64,000 bases of DNA, taken from NCBI RefSeq assembly GCF_020700235.1, contig NZ_CP085305.1, positions 310,001 through 374,000 on the forward strand. Direction: 5' to 3'. The stretch is from Haladaptatus pallidirubidus. GTDB lineage: Archaea; Halobacteriota; Halobacteria; Halobacteriales; Haladaptataceae. Positions 42,689-52,096 of this stretch are shown in pieces (within the stretch, counting starts at the first letter, position 1; each line of letters opens with the position of its first letter). The notes beneath the pieces were generated by a model. That model saw nothing but the letters and a program-made list of their open reading frames with translations. It made no database searches and had not been told where the DNA came from. The translations under genes were made by a program, and so were the position numbers.

Positions 42689-43048
42689 CCGACGATCAGG
42701 TCGTCGAAATCGGCGAAATTGCTCACCTAATTACAATTCGGTGAAATGCGAGAAATTCAGTTCCTACGCTCACATCCCCGAGAATCGTTATGTTCCTTCT
42801 AGTTAGTATATTTGAATGATGGTCCTAACCGCCGCGGATACATGAGTAATCATTTGTGAACCATTGGCAGAAGGGCGAAAGATGTCCAGGTTGGATGCGT
42901 TGTCTGTAACTACGGAACGCGACATCTGAACTCGGTATGAACAACGAGCATAGCCTCTACTCGACACGTCCCGTTATGCGTTGTAACGCCAAAACCGTTG
43001 TCTATTGCGACGGTACGATTTTCAATACATTACAATATTAGGATTGTA

Positions 43049-43151
43049 ATGGAAACATGGCGTAAAATCCGAGCTCTCATCATGCGCCCTGTCGAAGTAA
43101 ATGATCGAAATCGAGCAATTCACGGACAAAAAAGAGTGATTAATTTCGCTC
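43049..43151 (+). pseudogene. Very short ASRP-like remnant
   Basis: The plus strand encodes KIRALIMRPVEVN and, in another frame, IEIEQFTDKKE before a stop. This matches the order LRNLIMRPVDIKAIQAEK then QLTDEKRR in the ASRP pseudogene at 29149. The two blocks are only about 25 residues together, so chance is not excluded. Confidence 0.45.
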
Positions 43152-43190
43152 CGAATCTGTTGGTTCTACCAAAAATAGCGCGAGAGGAAT

Positions 43191-43211
43191 CCGTTTCCCA
43201 TGCGGAAACGG
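43191..43211. promoter_or_regulatory. Perfect palindrome CCGTTTCC-N5-GGAAACGG
   Basis: Eight-base arms with spacer CATGC lie 17 bp beyond the IclR stop codon. Five bases of each arm (TTTCC/GGAAA) recur with the same spacing upstream of that gene at 43993. It can be read as an operator or as a hairpin at the gene end; the shared spacing favours an operator. Confidence 0.55.
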
Positions 43212-43228
43212 GTTCGGCTCACTGAATA

Positions 43229-43957
43229 TCAGGAGGCTAGCGCCACTTCGATGCTCTTTGCCGCACTGACCACAAGCCCGGTGATGTCCTCCTCCAAGCG
43301 TTTCCCGGAGAGACTCGCCGTAGAACCACATACGGTGAGCGCCCCGAGCGGGTAATCGTGTGTGTCTCGAATCGGCACCGCAACGCAGTTTTGGCCGTCC
43401 TCCGTGGTGCCTCGTTCGATGGCCAGACGGTGGTCGCGAATCGTTCGAAGTTCGGCGAGGAGCGACTCGTCCATCCAATCGGCGCTCGATACGAGCGTCT
43501 CCCGTTCTGCTGTCGGCTTATAGGCGAGAATTGCCTTGCCTGCGACATCGGCGGCGAGGGGAGCACGGGTGCCTTGCTTGCCGTCGTCGGTCGTTCCGGA
43601 GCGTATGGAGTAAATGTACACGACTTCATCTGATTCTTCGACCGCCAACGACACCGTCTCACCGGTCGTCATAGCGAGGTTGTTCATATACGACTTCGCG
43701 GTTCTGTAGAGTTCGTTCCTCTCTCGCAAGCCGTTTCCCAATTCGAAAAACCGGAATCCCAATTGATACACGTCGTCCTTTTTAACGACGTACCCGAGAC
43801 GACGAAGCGTATCGAGATGTTTGTAAACGGAACTTTTCGAGAGGTGTAAGTGTGCCGCTAGTTCGGTAACACCCGCCACGCGAAGTTCCATCAACCCTTC
43901 TATCACCTGGAATGCCTTGGCCGTCGTTCGAATCGGATACTCCTCTTCTGCGTCCAT
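43229..43957 (-). CDS. IclR family transcriptional regulator of the second sugar cluster
   Basis: The protein has 242 residues: N-terminal winged helix VTELAAHLHLSKSSVYKHLDTLRRLGYVV and effector domain with PLAADVAGKAILAY, LAIERGTTEDGQNCVAVPI and LGALTVCGSTASL. It lies next to the ABC transporter, GH2 and D-galactonate dehydratase genes and probably controls them. A palindrome of IclR geometry (TTTTCC-N5-GGAAAC) is 36 bp upstream of its start and a perfect version is just beyond its stop. Confidence 0.93.
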   Translation of the reverse strand: MDAEEEYPIRTTAKAFQVIEGLMELRVAGVTELAAHLHLSKSSVYKHLDTLRRLGYVVKKDDVYQLGFRFFELGNGLRERNELYRTAKSYMNNLAMTTGETVSLAVEESDEVVYIYSIRSGTTDDGKQGTRAPLAADVAGKAILAYKPTAERETLVSSADWMDESLLAELRTIRDHRLAIERGTTEDGQNCVAVPIRDTHDYPLGALTVCGSTASLSGKRLEEDITGLVVSAAKSIEVALAS

Positions 43958-43992
43958 GATTTCTACAACGTTCTCGAAGGGTCCACATAGCC

Positions 43993-44009
43993 TTTTCCAA
44001 TCAGGAAAC
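43993..44009. promoter_or_regulatory. Candidate IclR operator TTTTCC-N5-GGAAAC
   Basis: Five of six arm bases pair (spacer AATCA). It has the same arms as the perfect palindrome at 43191-43211 and sits at the promoter of the IclR gene. A weaker relative, GTTTTT-N5-GGAAAC, occurs at 44156-44172. Confidence 0.55.
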
Positions 44010-44247
44010 GCGCTCCATAAGGCGGCCGCTTCGAATTACACACCCTGTTCGTGATGACTCGGCGTGTTCGAAACGGTACTATCGTGCGGTACGGGCGGAG
44101 ATGGTCGTCGATTTCCGTGTGGCGCTCACAAAAATCGTGGTTGAATTCGAACGTTGTTTTTATTTGGGAAACAGAAAGCGCGGCGGGTTGGACAACCCGA
44201 CACCGGTAGGAAGTCGAAAACAGGGAAGAAGACGTCAGTGTCGGTCG

Positions 44248-45363
44248 TTAATCGGAAGCGGGGAGGTACTCGGCTCGACGCTCGAACACGCTCTCGTTGG
44301 TCTTCGCGTCGAAGAGGTGAAGGCTGGATTCGTCAAAGGAAATATTCACGACGGAACCTGCGGACGGACGAACGCCGCTTTGAGTGCGGAGAATGCACTC
44401 GTCCTCGCCGATGTGGAGATAGATGTAGTTGTCGCTGCCGACTGGTTCGACTACGTCGACGGTTGCGCGGATGCTGTTGTTGCTCCCTTCTTCGTCGAGC
44501 ATGATGTACTCGGGGCGAACTCCAAGGGTGAGCGTATCGCCGTCGACGGCTTCGAGATTTTGAACGAACGTCTCGGAGAGGGGATATGTGAATTCCGCTC
44601 CGACGAGGGCGCCGTCGCGGAGTTCAACGCCGAAAAAGTTCATCGACGGACTCCCGATGAAGTCAGCAACGAATTGATTTGTCGGCTGATGGTACACCTC
44701 GTCAGGCGTGCCGACTTGCTGGAGTTTCCCGTCGGCGAGCACGACGATGCGGTCGGACATCGTCATCGCTTCCTCCTGGTCGTGCGTGACGTATATCGTC
44801 GTCGTGTTCAGTTCCTCCTGAATCCGTTGGAGTTCCGTGCGCATGTGGATTTTCAGCTTTGCGTCGAGGTTCGACAGCGGCTCGTCCATCAGGAATGCTT
44901 CCGGGTCTCGGACGATAGCGCGGCCGGTTGCGACGCGTTGTTGCTGACCGCCGGATAGGTTTCCTGGACGTTTGTCGAGGAGCTCCTCGATGCCCATCAT
45001 CTCGGCGGCCTCTTCGACACGACGGTCGATTTCGTCATCGGCGAGGTCGCTCGTCAGTTTCAACCCGTACGACATGTTCTTCCGAACGCTCATGTGGGGA
45101 TAGAGTGCGTAGTTCTGAAACACCATCGCAATCCCCCGTTCTTGAGGCGGGACGTCATTTACAACTCGCTCTCTGATCGAAATCTCTCCGTCGGAGACGC
45201 CTTCCAATCCGGCGAGCATCCGAAGCAGCGTCGATTTACCGGATCCCGATGGCCCGACGATGGAAACAAACTCGCCATCCTCGATATCCAAACTAACCCC
45301 GTCTACGGCTACGATAGAACCGTCGTACTCTTTCCGTACGTCAGTGAAGCTCACGGTACTCAT
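44248..45363 (-). CDS. ABC transporter ATP-binding protein, MalK/UgpC type
   Basis: From ATG at 45363 (MSTVSFTDVRKEYDG) the protein has 371 residues; 45378 is an alternative. Walker A GPSGSGKST is near residue 37, VFQNYALYPHMSV near 83, signature LSGGQQQR near 136, Walker B FLMDEPLSNLDAK near 158 and switch His in YVTHDQEEAM near 192. A C-terminal regulatory domain with LGVRPEYIMLDEEG follows. It is divergent from the binding protein and permeases at 45592-48701 and should power them. It is a clear paralogue of the ATPase at 11070-12227. Confidence 0.94.
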   Translation of the reverse strand: MSTVSFTDVRKEYDGSIVAVDGVSLDIEDGEFVSIVGPSGSGKSTLLRMLAGLEGVSDGEISIRERVVNDVPPQERGIAMVFQNYALYPHMSVRKNMSYGLKLTSDLADDEIDRRVEEAAEMMGIEELLDKRPGNLSGGQQQRVATGRAIVRDPEAFLMDEPLSNLDAKLKIHMRTELQRIQEELNTTTIYVTHDQEEAMTMSDRIVVLADGKLQQVGTPDEVYHQPTNQFVADFIGSPSMNFFGVELRDGALVGAEFTYPLSETFVQNLEAVDGDTLTLGVRPEYIMLDEEGSNNSIRATVDVVEPVGSDNYIYLHIGEDECILRTQSGVRPSAGSVVNISFDESSLHLFDAKTNESVFERRAEYLPASD

Positions 45364-45591
45364 GGGAGTGTATGTCATGTGATGACCGTTGCATATAAAT
45401 ATGTGTGCTATTTTCCAATAACCAGTACGAATCAACTCTTATTAAAATGGAAATAATCTATCGAAGAAGGCGTAATTTGTACGAGATAGGGCGTTTGCAG
45501 TGATATTTGTACTGAACATCTGCGATAAATCGTTCTTGTCCATGAATCGTTAGGAATATTTATGTAGTCCGCCTATATCTGTAGGTATGGA

Positions 45592-46917
45592 ATGCTAGAC
45601 GGTAACAACAGAACCTCCCGTATCGATAGGCGAAGCTTCATAGCTGCGGCCGGAGCGGCCGGTATCACCGGGTTGGCCGGTTGTAGCGGCTTTGGAGGTT
45701 TCGGAGGCGGCAACGGTGGCGGGAGTAACGGAAAACAAACCATCGAGTACTGGACGTTGTTCGGCGGTGGCGACGGAAAAGCGATGGAAAAGATGGTCAA
45801 CAAGTTCAACGAAAGCCACGATGACATCACGATTAACCGCCAGCGTCTCCCGTGGGATCAGTATTACGATAAACTGTATACCGCGCTCACCGGGGGAAAA
45901 GCGCCGGATTTAGCGGTCGTCCACGCATCACAGTTAGCGGTCTACCAGGACGTGCTCCAGCCGCTGGGCGACCTCGTGAACGACGAGACGGCGGACGGAT
46001 ACGTCAACTCCATTTGGAAACAGGTGCAGTTAAACGGCGACCGACTGTCGCTTCCGCTCGACACGCACCCCGTCGGCATCTACTACAACAAATCCATCTT
46101 CGAGGAGGCGGGACTCGACCCCGAAAAGCCGCCGACGTCCGCGAAGGCCTTTACGAAAGCCTGTAATACCATCACCAGCGAGACGGACAAACAGGCGTTC
46201 AGTCCGACGCCGTACGGTCCCGGAGAACTCCTTCGTATCTATCTCGCGTTCCTCCGCCAGTCGGGCGGTCAGTTGCTCAACGACGACAAGACCGAGGCTG
46301 CGTTCAACAACGAGAAGGGTGTCGCCGTCGCGAAGTACTTCTCGAACATCACCGGCGATTGGGGATGGGACAAACCGGAAATGTCCGACAACCGCTGGGA
46401 GAAGGCGTTTTACGCGGGTGACCTCGCGATGGTCGCCAACGGGACATGGTTCTACGGTCCCGCGAACGACCAAGATTTCGAGTTCGGCATGTTCAAACCG
46501 TTCGTCTATCCGGACGGGAACCAACAGTACACGTGGGCCGACAGCCACACGCTCGCGATTCCGATGAATCCAAATCGCAGCGATGCGAAACAGAAGGCCG
46601 CGGCGGAGGCCGCACGCTGGCTAACGCAGGAAACCAACATCTGGGGTACCGACGCGGGTCACCTTCCGGCGAGTCAGTCTATCCTCGAATCCGACGACCT
46701 CCGCCAGTCGAACGTCTGGAACAAGACGCTCTCGACGTTCTACGAGATGGCTGACAACAACGCGCTCGCGTACGTCCCGCGGACATCGACCGTCGACACG
46801 TATCAGGAGCGGATAACGGACAACCTCGCGCAGATATACAGCCAGCAAATCTCGCCCCAGAAGGGAATCCAGCAGGCTGCTCAGGGTGTTAACAACGCGC
46901 TGAAGAACAATAACTGA
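45592..46917 (+). CDS. Carbohydrate ABC transporter substrate-binding lipoprotein
   Basis: The protein has 441 residues. A Tat signal (RIDRRSFIAAAGAAGITGLAGC) gives a lipidated Cys near residue 31, followed by a Gly-rich linker. The body is a family-1 solute-binding protein: TIEYWTLFGGGDGKAMEKMVNKFNESHDDI, PDLAVVHASQLAVYQDV and GDLAMVANGTWFYGP. It begins the operon binding protein, two permeases, YesL-like protein and GH2. TATA-like sequences lie around 45555-45575. The GH2 and galactonate dehydratase genes downstream suggest a galactoside or related oligosaccharide as ligand. Confidence 0.93.
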   Translation: MLDGNNRTSRIDRRSFIAAAGAAGITGLAGCSGFGGFGGGNGGGSNGKQTIEYWTLFGGGDGKAMEKMVNKFNESHDDITINRQRLPWDQYYDKLYTALTGGKAPDLAVVHASQLAVYQDVLQPLGDLVNDETADGYVNSIWKQVQLNGDRLSLPLDTHPVGIYYNKSIFEEAGLDPEKPPTSAKAFTKACNTITSETDKQAFSPTPYGPGELLRIYLAFLRQSGGQLLNDDKTEAAFNNEKGVAVAKYFSNITGDWGWDKPEMSDNRWEKAFYAGDLAMVANGTWFYGPANDQDFEFGMFKPFVYPDGNQQYTWADSHTLAIPMNPNRSDAKQKAAAEAARWLTQETNIWGTDAGHLPASQSILESDDLRQSNVWNKTLSTFYEMADNNALAYVPRTSTVDTYQERITDNLAQIYSQQISPQKGIQQAAQGVNNALKNNN

Positions 46918-46920
46918 CCA

Positions 46921-47847
46921 ATGTCTGTCGCAAGCCGCCTCTTCAGTCGGTTTCGGTCGGCAAAGGAGGATGCGACCGCGATGCGAAATCGAGAAGCGCT
47001 TGAAGGCGTGCTGTTTGCGCTTCCGTACCTACTGGTGTTTTCGGTCTTCCTCCTGTACCCCCTATTGAAGGGGTTGTACATGAGTTTACACGATTGGAAC
47101 GCTATCTACCCCTCGCAGTCCGAGTTCGTCCTCTTCGAGAACTACGTTCGCATGATGAACGACCCACTGTTCTGGAACGCTCTCTGGAATACGGTATACT
47201 TCGTCGCACTCACCGTGCCACCGCTCGTCGTACTCGGACTAGTGCTCGCACTCGGCGTCAACCGACAGCTGAAGGGTCGCCGATTCCTTCGGATGGTGTT
47301 TTTCAGTCCCTACGTGTTGACGGTCGCCGTTGTCGCGCTCATCTGGATCGAGCTGTACGCTCCCAGTTACGGCGTGTTCAACTACTACATCGGGCAGTTA
47401 GGTATCTCTCCGCCGAACTGGCTGAACTCGGCGACGTTCGGAATGCCCGCCGTCGCGCTGGCAACCATTTGGTGGACCCTCGGGTTCAATTTCGTCATCC
47501 TCCTGTCGGCACGGCAAGGGATTCCAGAACGGCTGTACGAAGCGGCGCGACTCGACGGAGCCTACGGATGGCGTGCATTCAGAGACATCACACTGCCGCA
47601 GATGAAACCGGCGCTGCTGTTCGTAACCGTTGTTCAGTTCATCGCCTCGTTCCAAATATTCGGACAGGTGTTCATTATGACCGGCGGCGGGCCGGGCAAC
47701 GCGACGGACACCATCGTGATGTACTTGTACAAGGCAGCGTTCAACCAACACGAGTTCGGCTACGCGGCCGCGGTGGGATACTTTCTCTTCGTGGCACTCA
47801 TCGCCGTCTCGATGGCGAACTACAAATTGGCGGGTGATTCCGCATGA
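46921..47847 (+). CDS. Carbohydrate ABC transporter permease, MalF type
   Basis: The protein has 308 residues, six membrane helices, the EAA loop YEAARLDGAYGWRAFRDITLPQM near residue 205 and the FIMTGGGPGNATDTIVMYLYKAAF end typical of UgpA/MalF permeases. It starts 3 bp after the binding-protein stop and overlaps the MalG-type gene by 4 bp (ATGA), so the operon is tightly coupled. Confidence 0.94.
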   Translation: MSVASRLFSRFRSAKEDATAMRNREALEGVLFALPYLLVFSVFLLYPLLKGLYMSLHDWNAIYPSQSEFVLFENYVRMMNDPLFWNALWNTVYFVALTVPPLVVLGLVLALGVNRQLKGRRFLRMVFFSPYVLTVAVVALIWIELYAPSYGVFNYYIGQLGISPPNWLNSATFGMPAVALATIWWTLGFNFVILLSARQGIPERLYEAARLDGAYGWRAFRDITLPQMKPALLFVTVVQFIASFQIFGQVFIMTGGGPGNATDTIVMYLYKAAFNQHEFGYAAAVGYFLFVALIAVSMANYKLAGDSA

Positions 47848-48701
47848 GCACGCAAGCGAACGGTCTGCGGGAGCGAATCCAGGGCGCGTCCCTTCGAACG
47901 GTCGGTTTGTACGTCGGCCTGTACGGAGCAGCGGCGTTGTTCCTCGTTCCGTACTTGTGGATGATTTCGCTGTCGCTCAAACCGCGGTCGGAGATGTTCT
48001 CGCGGGTACCCCACTGGATTCCGTCAGAGCCGACGCTCCAGTGGTATCAGTACGTCCTCTCGGAGTCGCTCATCGTCCAGTGGACGATAAACACGTTCCT
48101 CATCGCCGGGGTGACGACACTCGTGGTACTGCTCTTCGACTCGCTCATCGCGTTCTCGCTGACGCGGCTCGAATGGCCCGGCCGAAACGTCGTGCTGAGC
48201 CTCATCATCGCCAGCTTCATGGTGCCGGCATACGTGAACATCGTGCCGTTGTACACCCTCGTGTCCGACCTCGGACTCATCAGTAGCTACGCGGGCGTCA
48301 TCCTCCCGCTGACCGCGGGACCGCTCGGCGTCTTCCTGCTGGTGCAGTTCTTCCGGGATTTCCCCGATGAACTGGAGGAGGCGGCGCGTCTCGACGGCTT
48401 CTCGACGTTCAAAATCTACTCGCGGCTGATGCTGCCGATGATGAAATCGCCGTTGACGGCGCTGGCGCTGTTCACCTTCGTCAGCAGTTGGAACCAGTTC
48501 CTCTGGCCGCTCATCGTCCTCCAATCCGAGGGGTCGTACACGCTCCCCATCGGATTGGTAACGCTGTCGAGCAGTCAGGTGTTCCAACCGGGACTGATGA
48601 TGGCAGCGACGCTCATCGCGTCGCTGCCGCTGTTCGTCGTGTTCCTGCTGTTGCAAGATTACCTGATCAACGCGATTCAGGTACAGGGGACGAAGGGATG
48701 A
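47844..48701 (+). CDS. Carbohydrate ABC transporter permease, MalG type
   Basis: The protein has 285 residues with six helices and the EAA loop LEEAARLDGFSTFKIYSRLMLPMM near residue 178. The opening VPYLWMISLSLKPRSEMFS is standard for the family. Both ends overlap neighbours by ATGA. It forms the channel together with the permease before it. Confidence 0.94.
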   Translation: MSTQANGLRERIQGASLRTVGLYVGLYGAAALFLVPYLWMISLSLKPRSEMFSRVPHWIPSEPTLQWYQYVLSESLIVQWTINTFLIAGVTTLVVLLFDSLIAFSLTRLEWPGRNVVLSLIIASFMVPAYVNIVPLYTLVSDLGLISSYAGVILPLTAGPLGVFLLVQFFRDFPDELEEAARLDGFSTFKIYSRLMLPMMKSPLTALALFTFVSSWNQFLWPLIVLQSEGSYTLPIGLVTLSSSQVFQPGLMMAATLIASLPLFVVFLLLQDYLINAIQVQGTKG

Positions 48702-49372
48702 CGACCGACAACTCCGACGTCGAACGACTTCGAACGGCCCTCTCCGAGACGGGTCGGTTCGTCTATCGCCACATCACCGCGCTCGTTGGCGTGAGCATCG
48801 CGTGGTTCGTCGCCTCGATACCGCTCGTCACCATCGCCCCCGCGACGCTCGGCGCGTACGCGGCGATTCGGTCGCTACGCGAATCCGGGCGTATCGACCG
48901 CGCCGTTGTCCTCGAGCGGGTACGAACGAACGGTATTCACGCGACCTTGCTTAGCATGCTTCCGTTGCTTCTCGCTCTCGCCGCTGGGTTGTACGCGAAC
49001 GCCTACCTCGAATCGAGGACGACCGCGAGCGCCGCACTCGCGGTCGTCTGCGCCTACGCCACCCTGTATGCGGTGCTCGTGCTCGTCCCGGCGTTCGTGT
49101 CGCTCTCCGACGGGACGCCGCTGCTCGAGGCGCTCGGATTCGGTCGCACGCAGGTTACGGGGCACCCGACGCTCGCGCTCACGACCGGACTGCTGACGTT
49201 CGTCGTGTTCGTGTCGACGGCCGCGCTCACCGTCGGATTCGCCCTCTTATTCCCCGCGCTCGCCTTCTCGCTGCACCTGTACCTCTTCGACGATGGGCGA
49301 GAAGACAACGAGAACGACCGCGAAACGACAGACCGAATCCATCACCCGAATCGCTTTCTGACTGAGATATAA
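48698..49372 (+). CDS. YesL/DUF624-like membrane protein
   Basis: From ATG at 48698, overlapping the permease stop, the protein has 224 residues and about five or six membrane helices (ALVGVSIAWFVASIPLVTIAPATLGAYAAIRSL, ATLLSMLPLLLALAAGLYANAYL, LALTTGLLTFVVFVSTAALTVGFALLFPALAFSLHLYLFDD). The family DUF624 is found in carbohydrate ABC operons, for example yesL in the Bacillus rhamnogalacturonan locus. It may assist the transporter. Its molecular role is not known. Confidence 0.75.
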   Translation: MTTDNSDVERLRTALSETGRFVYRHITALVGVSIAWFVASIPLVTIAPATLGAYAAIRSLRESGRIDRAVVLERVRTNGIHATLLSMLPLLLALAAGLYANAYLESRTTASAALAVVCAYATLYAVLVLVPAFVSLSDGTPLLEALGFGRTQVTGHPTLALTTGLLTFVVFVSTAALTVGFALLFPALAFSLHLYLFDDGREDNENDRETTDRIHHPNRFLTEI

Positions 49373-49381
49373 ACACAACGT

Positions 49382-52096
49382 ATGAACGAGATAGAAACAA
49401 TACGAACGCAGTCTACCGCAGAATCGTATCGAACCGAATGGTCGCTGAACGGCACGTGGGAATTCGCACTCGACCCGGACGATGAGGGTCTGGACGGCGA
49501 CTGGTTCGCCACCGACGCCGACTGGCCGGAGCAGACGCCGGTCGACGTCCCTCACGCGTGGCAGGAGCGCGACGAGTACCTCGACTACACGGGGGTGGCG
49601 TGGTATCGCCGACGAATCGAGGTTCCGGAGACCGACGCCGACGAGCGCGTCGCACTCTCCTTCGCGGCCGTCGATTACGAGGCGACCGTCTGGGTAAACG
49701 GTGAGGAGGTCGGACGCCACTGTGACGGATACCTCCCGTTCGAGTTCGACGTCACGGATGAGTCGCAGACGGGCGAGAACACGATGGTCGTTCGAGTCGA
49801 AGATCGGGACGACATCGAGGAAATCCCCCACGGCAAACAAGGAAAGCCGTGGTACACGCGAGTGAGCGGTATCTGGGGGGACGTCGAACTGCAAACGCAT
49901 CCGGCGACGCGGACGACGAACGCGCGCGTTACCCCGAACCTCGACGCGGACACGGCGGAAGTCGAACTGGCGTTCGAGATGGCGGGCGAATCACGTGACT
50001 TGACGGCCGTCGTCACCGCCACATTCGACGGTGAAGTGGTCGCGGAGGCGGCGGCAGAACTCGACGATGAGGACACGACGACGGTTGAACTCGACATCGA
50101 GAACCCGAACTACTGGACGCCGGAGTCGCCGGACCTCTACGACCTCGCGGTTTTCCTCAGCGCGGATGGTGAGAGTATCGACCGCTACGAGGATTATTTC
50201 GGCATGCGAACCTTCGAGGTGACCGAAGAGAGATTCCTCCTCAACGGCGAACCGCTGCGGCTCCGCGGCGCGCTCGACCAGGGATACTACCCCGAGACGT
50301 TGTATCGTCCTTTCGAGGACGATCTCTTCGAGCGCGAAATTCGAATCGCGAAAAAGCTCGGGTTCAACATGCTCCGAAAGCACATCAAGCCCGCCCACCC
50401 GGATTTCGTCGAAGCGGCCGACCGATTCGGCATTCTCGTCTGGGAGGAACCGGCGAATCCGTCGGTTTACACCGAGCGCTCGAAACGCGAAGTTCGCGAC
50501 CAACTGAAGGGGCTTATCGAGCGCGACTACAACTCCCCGAGCGTCGTCGTGTGGAGCATCTACAACGAAGAATGGGGAATCGGCGGTCACTACGAGGAGG
50601 GCGAAGAGTCACTGTGGACTGACGAGGAAAAACAACAGTACCTCGCAGAACTGTACGAAACCGTCCGCGAATGGGACTCGACGCGCCCCCTCTGTGACAA
50701 CTCCGGTTGGGCGCACGTCGCCACGGATATCAACGATTACCACCGCTACTTCGTCAGCCCCGACCGCGCCGACGCGTGGGCGGACGACCTCGACCACATC
50801 ATCGCACACCCCGCGGACAACTACGGAGCCAAGGAAACTGACCCCGACGAGTCTCCAATCGTCGTCTCGGAGTTCGGTACGTGGGGTCTCTTCGACGTGG
50901 ACGAGTTTCGCGACCGGTACGGCGGAGAGCCGTCGTGGTTCGACCACGACTTCTTCGACGACCCAATCAAACGCCCAGCCGGCGTGGACGAGCGGTTCGA
51001 GGAATCACAACTTTCGTCGGTGTTCGACGGCTACGAGGATCTCGCGAACGCGTGGCAGGAGCGAGAGTTCGTCTCGATAGCGGACGTTATTGGACAGATG
51101 CGCACCCGGGAGGATATCGCGGGATACGTCATCACTGAATTTTCCGACATCGAGTGGGAGTTCAACGGACTCCTCGACTACTACCGCGAGGAGAAGACGT
51201 TCTGCGACGAGTTCGCATCGGTGAACGCCCCCGTGATGCTCCGACTCGAACCGCACGCGCGAACCGCTTGGCGCGGCAACGAAATACCCGTCGATGTCGT
51301 TGTCGTCAACGACACCGCCGACTCGGTGGAAGCCGACGTCTCCTGGGAGGCGTTCGACGACGCCGGAACGGTCGAAATCGATGCCGACGGGGGAAGTATC
51401 GAGCGCGTCACTGACGCCTTCATCGTGAACACAGCCGACACGACTGGCGTCTCTTCGGACGAAGTGACCGCGACACTCGAAACCTCGTTCGGAACGGTCA
51501 CGGCCGCCGAACGGCTTTGGACCGTCGAGGATACATCGAGCGCGAATGACGATGTAACGGCGCTCGTGCGCGGGGCGATAAGCCCCCACGTAGCGGCGGC
51601 GGCCAACGGCATCGCTACGCAGCACGAATTTAACGCGGACATAGACATCGCCATCGTAACGGAGATGGACGATTCCGTTCGCGCGTTCGCCGAAGACGGA
51701 GGGGCTGTTATCCTCGTCCCCGGTTCGGACGGCACGATGTCGGACGAGAGTCCCTTCGAGTTCCGCGAACTCCCCGCCACCGAGAGCTGGAATCTCGTCT
51801 CCTCGCTGTTTTACAGCGACTCGGAATTGGTGGCCGACGTCGTCACCGACCGGCGACTGGGATGGGCGTTCGACGACCTCTACCCGTACGCGGTCGCGGA
51901 TGTCGCAGAATCCGACGACGCCCACGTCGGCTACGTCGAGGGATGGCTCGTCAACGAGGGAAGTCCGCTCATGACGCGCCCATTCGGCGCTGGAACCATC
52001 ACGGCATGCACGTTTAGAATCACTGATGTTTACGGGAAACATCCGACGGCAACGATACTTATGAGTAACATCATCGCGAGGGTTACAAGCGAATGA
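49382..52096 (+). CDS. Glycoside hydrolase family 2 (beta-galactosidase/beta-glucuronidase type)
   Basis: The protein has 904 residues and no signal peptide, so it works on imported oligosaccharides. Sugar-binding N-terminal domain: WSLNGTWEFALDPDDEGL, VDVPHAWQERDEYLDYTGVAWYRR. Immunoglobulin-like domain about 185-275. Catalytic TIM barrel from 285 with acid/base Glu396 in WSIYNEEWG and nucleophile Glu497 in VVSEFGTWG. An extra C-terminal region of about 290 residues includes beta-rich segments and an IVTEMDDSVRAFAEDGG stretch. It begins 10 bp after the YesL-like gene and overlaps the dehydratase gene by ATGA, which suggests galactose-type products. Confidence 0.92.
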   Translation: MNEIETIRTQSTAESYRTEWSLNGTWEFALDPDDEGLDGDWFATDADWPEQTPVDVPHAWQERDEYLDYTGVAWYRRRIEVPETDADERVALSFAAVDYEATVWVNGEEVGRHCDGYLPFEFDVTDESQTGENTMVVRVEDRDDIEEIPHGKQGKPWYTRVSGIWGDVELQTHPATRTTNARVTPNLDADTAEVELAFEMAGESRDLTAVVTATFDGEVVAEAAAELDDEDTTTVELDIENPNYWTPESPDLYDLAVFLSADGESIDRYEDYFGMRTFEVTEERFLLNGEPLRLRGALDQGYYPETLYRPFEDDLFEREIRIAKKLGFNMLRKHIKPAHPDFVEAADRFGILVWEEPANPSVYTERSKREVRDQLKGLIERDYNSPSVVVWSIYNEEWGIGGHYEEGEESLWTDEEKQQYLAELYETVREWDSTRPLCDNSGWAHVATDINDYHRYFVSPDRADAWADDLDHIIAHPADNYGAKETDPDESPIVVSEFGTWGLFDVDEFRDRYGGEPSWFDHDFFDDPIKRPAGVDERFEESQLSSVFDGYEDLANAWQEREFVSIADVIGQMRTREDIAGYVITEFSDIEWEFNGLLDYYREEKTFCDEFASVNAPVMLRLEPHARTAWRGNEIPVDVVVVNDTADSVEADVSWEAFDDAGTVEIDADGGSIERVTDAFIVNTADTTGVSSDEVTATLETSFGTVTAAERLWTVEDTSSANDDVTALVRGAISPHVAAAANGIATQHEFNADIDIAIVTEMDDSVRAFAEDGGAVILVPGSDGTMSDESPFEFRELPATESWNLVSSLFYSDSELVADVVTDRRLGWAFDDLYPYAVADVAESDDAHVGYVEGWLVNEGSPLMTRPFGAGTITACTFRITDVYGKHPTATILMSNIIARVTSE

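Larger units (their letters stand above)
42689..43228. other. Intergenic region, 540 bp
   Basis: This stretch holds a short ASRP-like remnant (43049-43151) and a long palindrome (43191-43211). The remaining part shows no gene. Confidence 0.4.
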
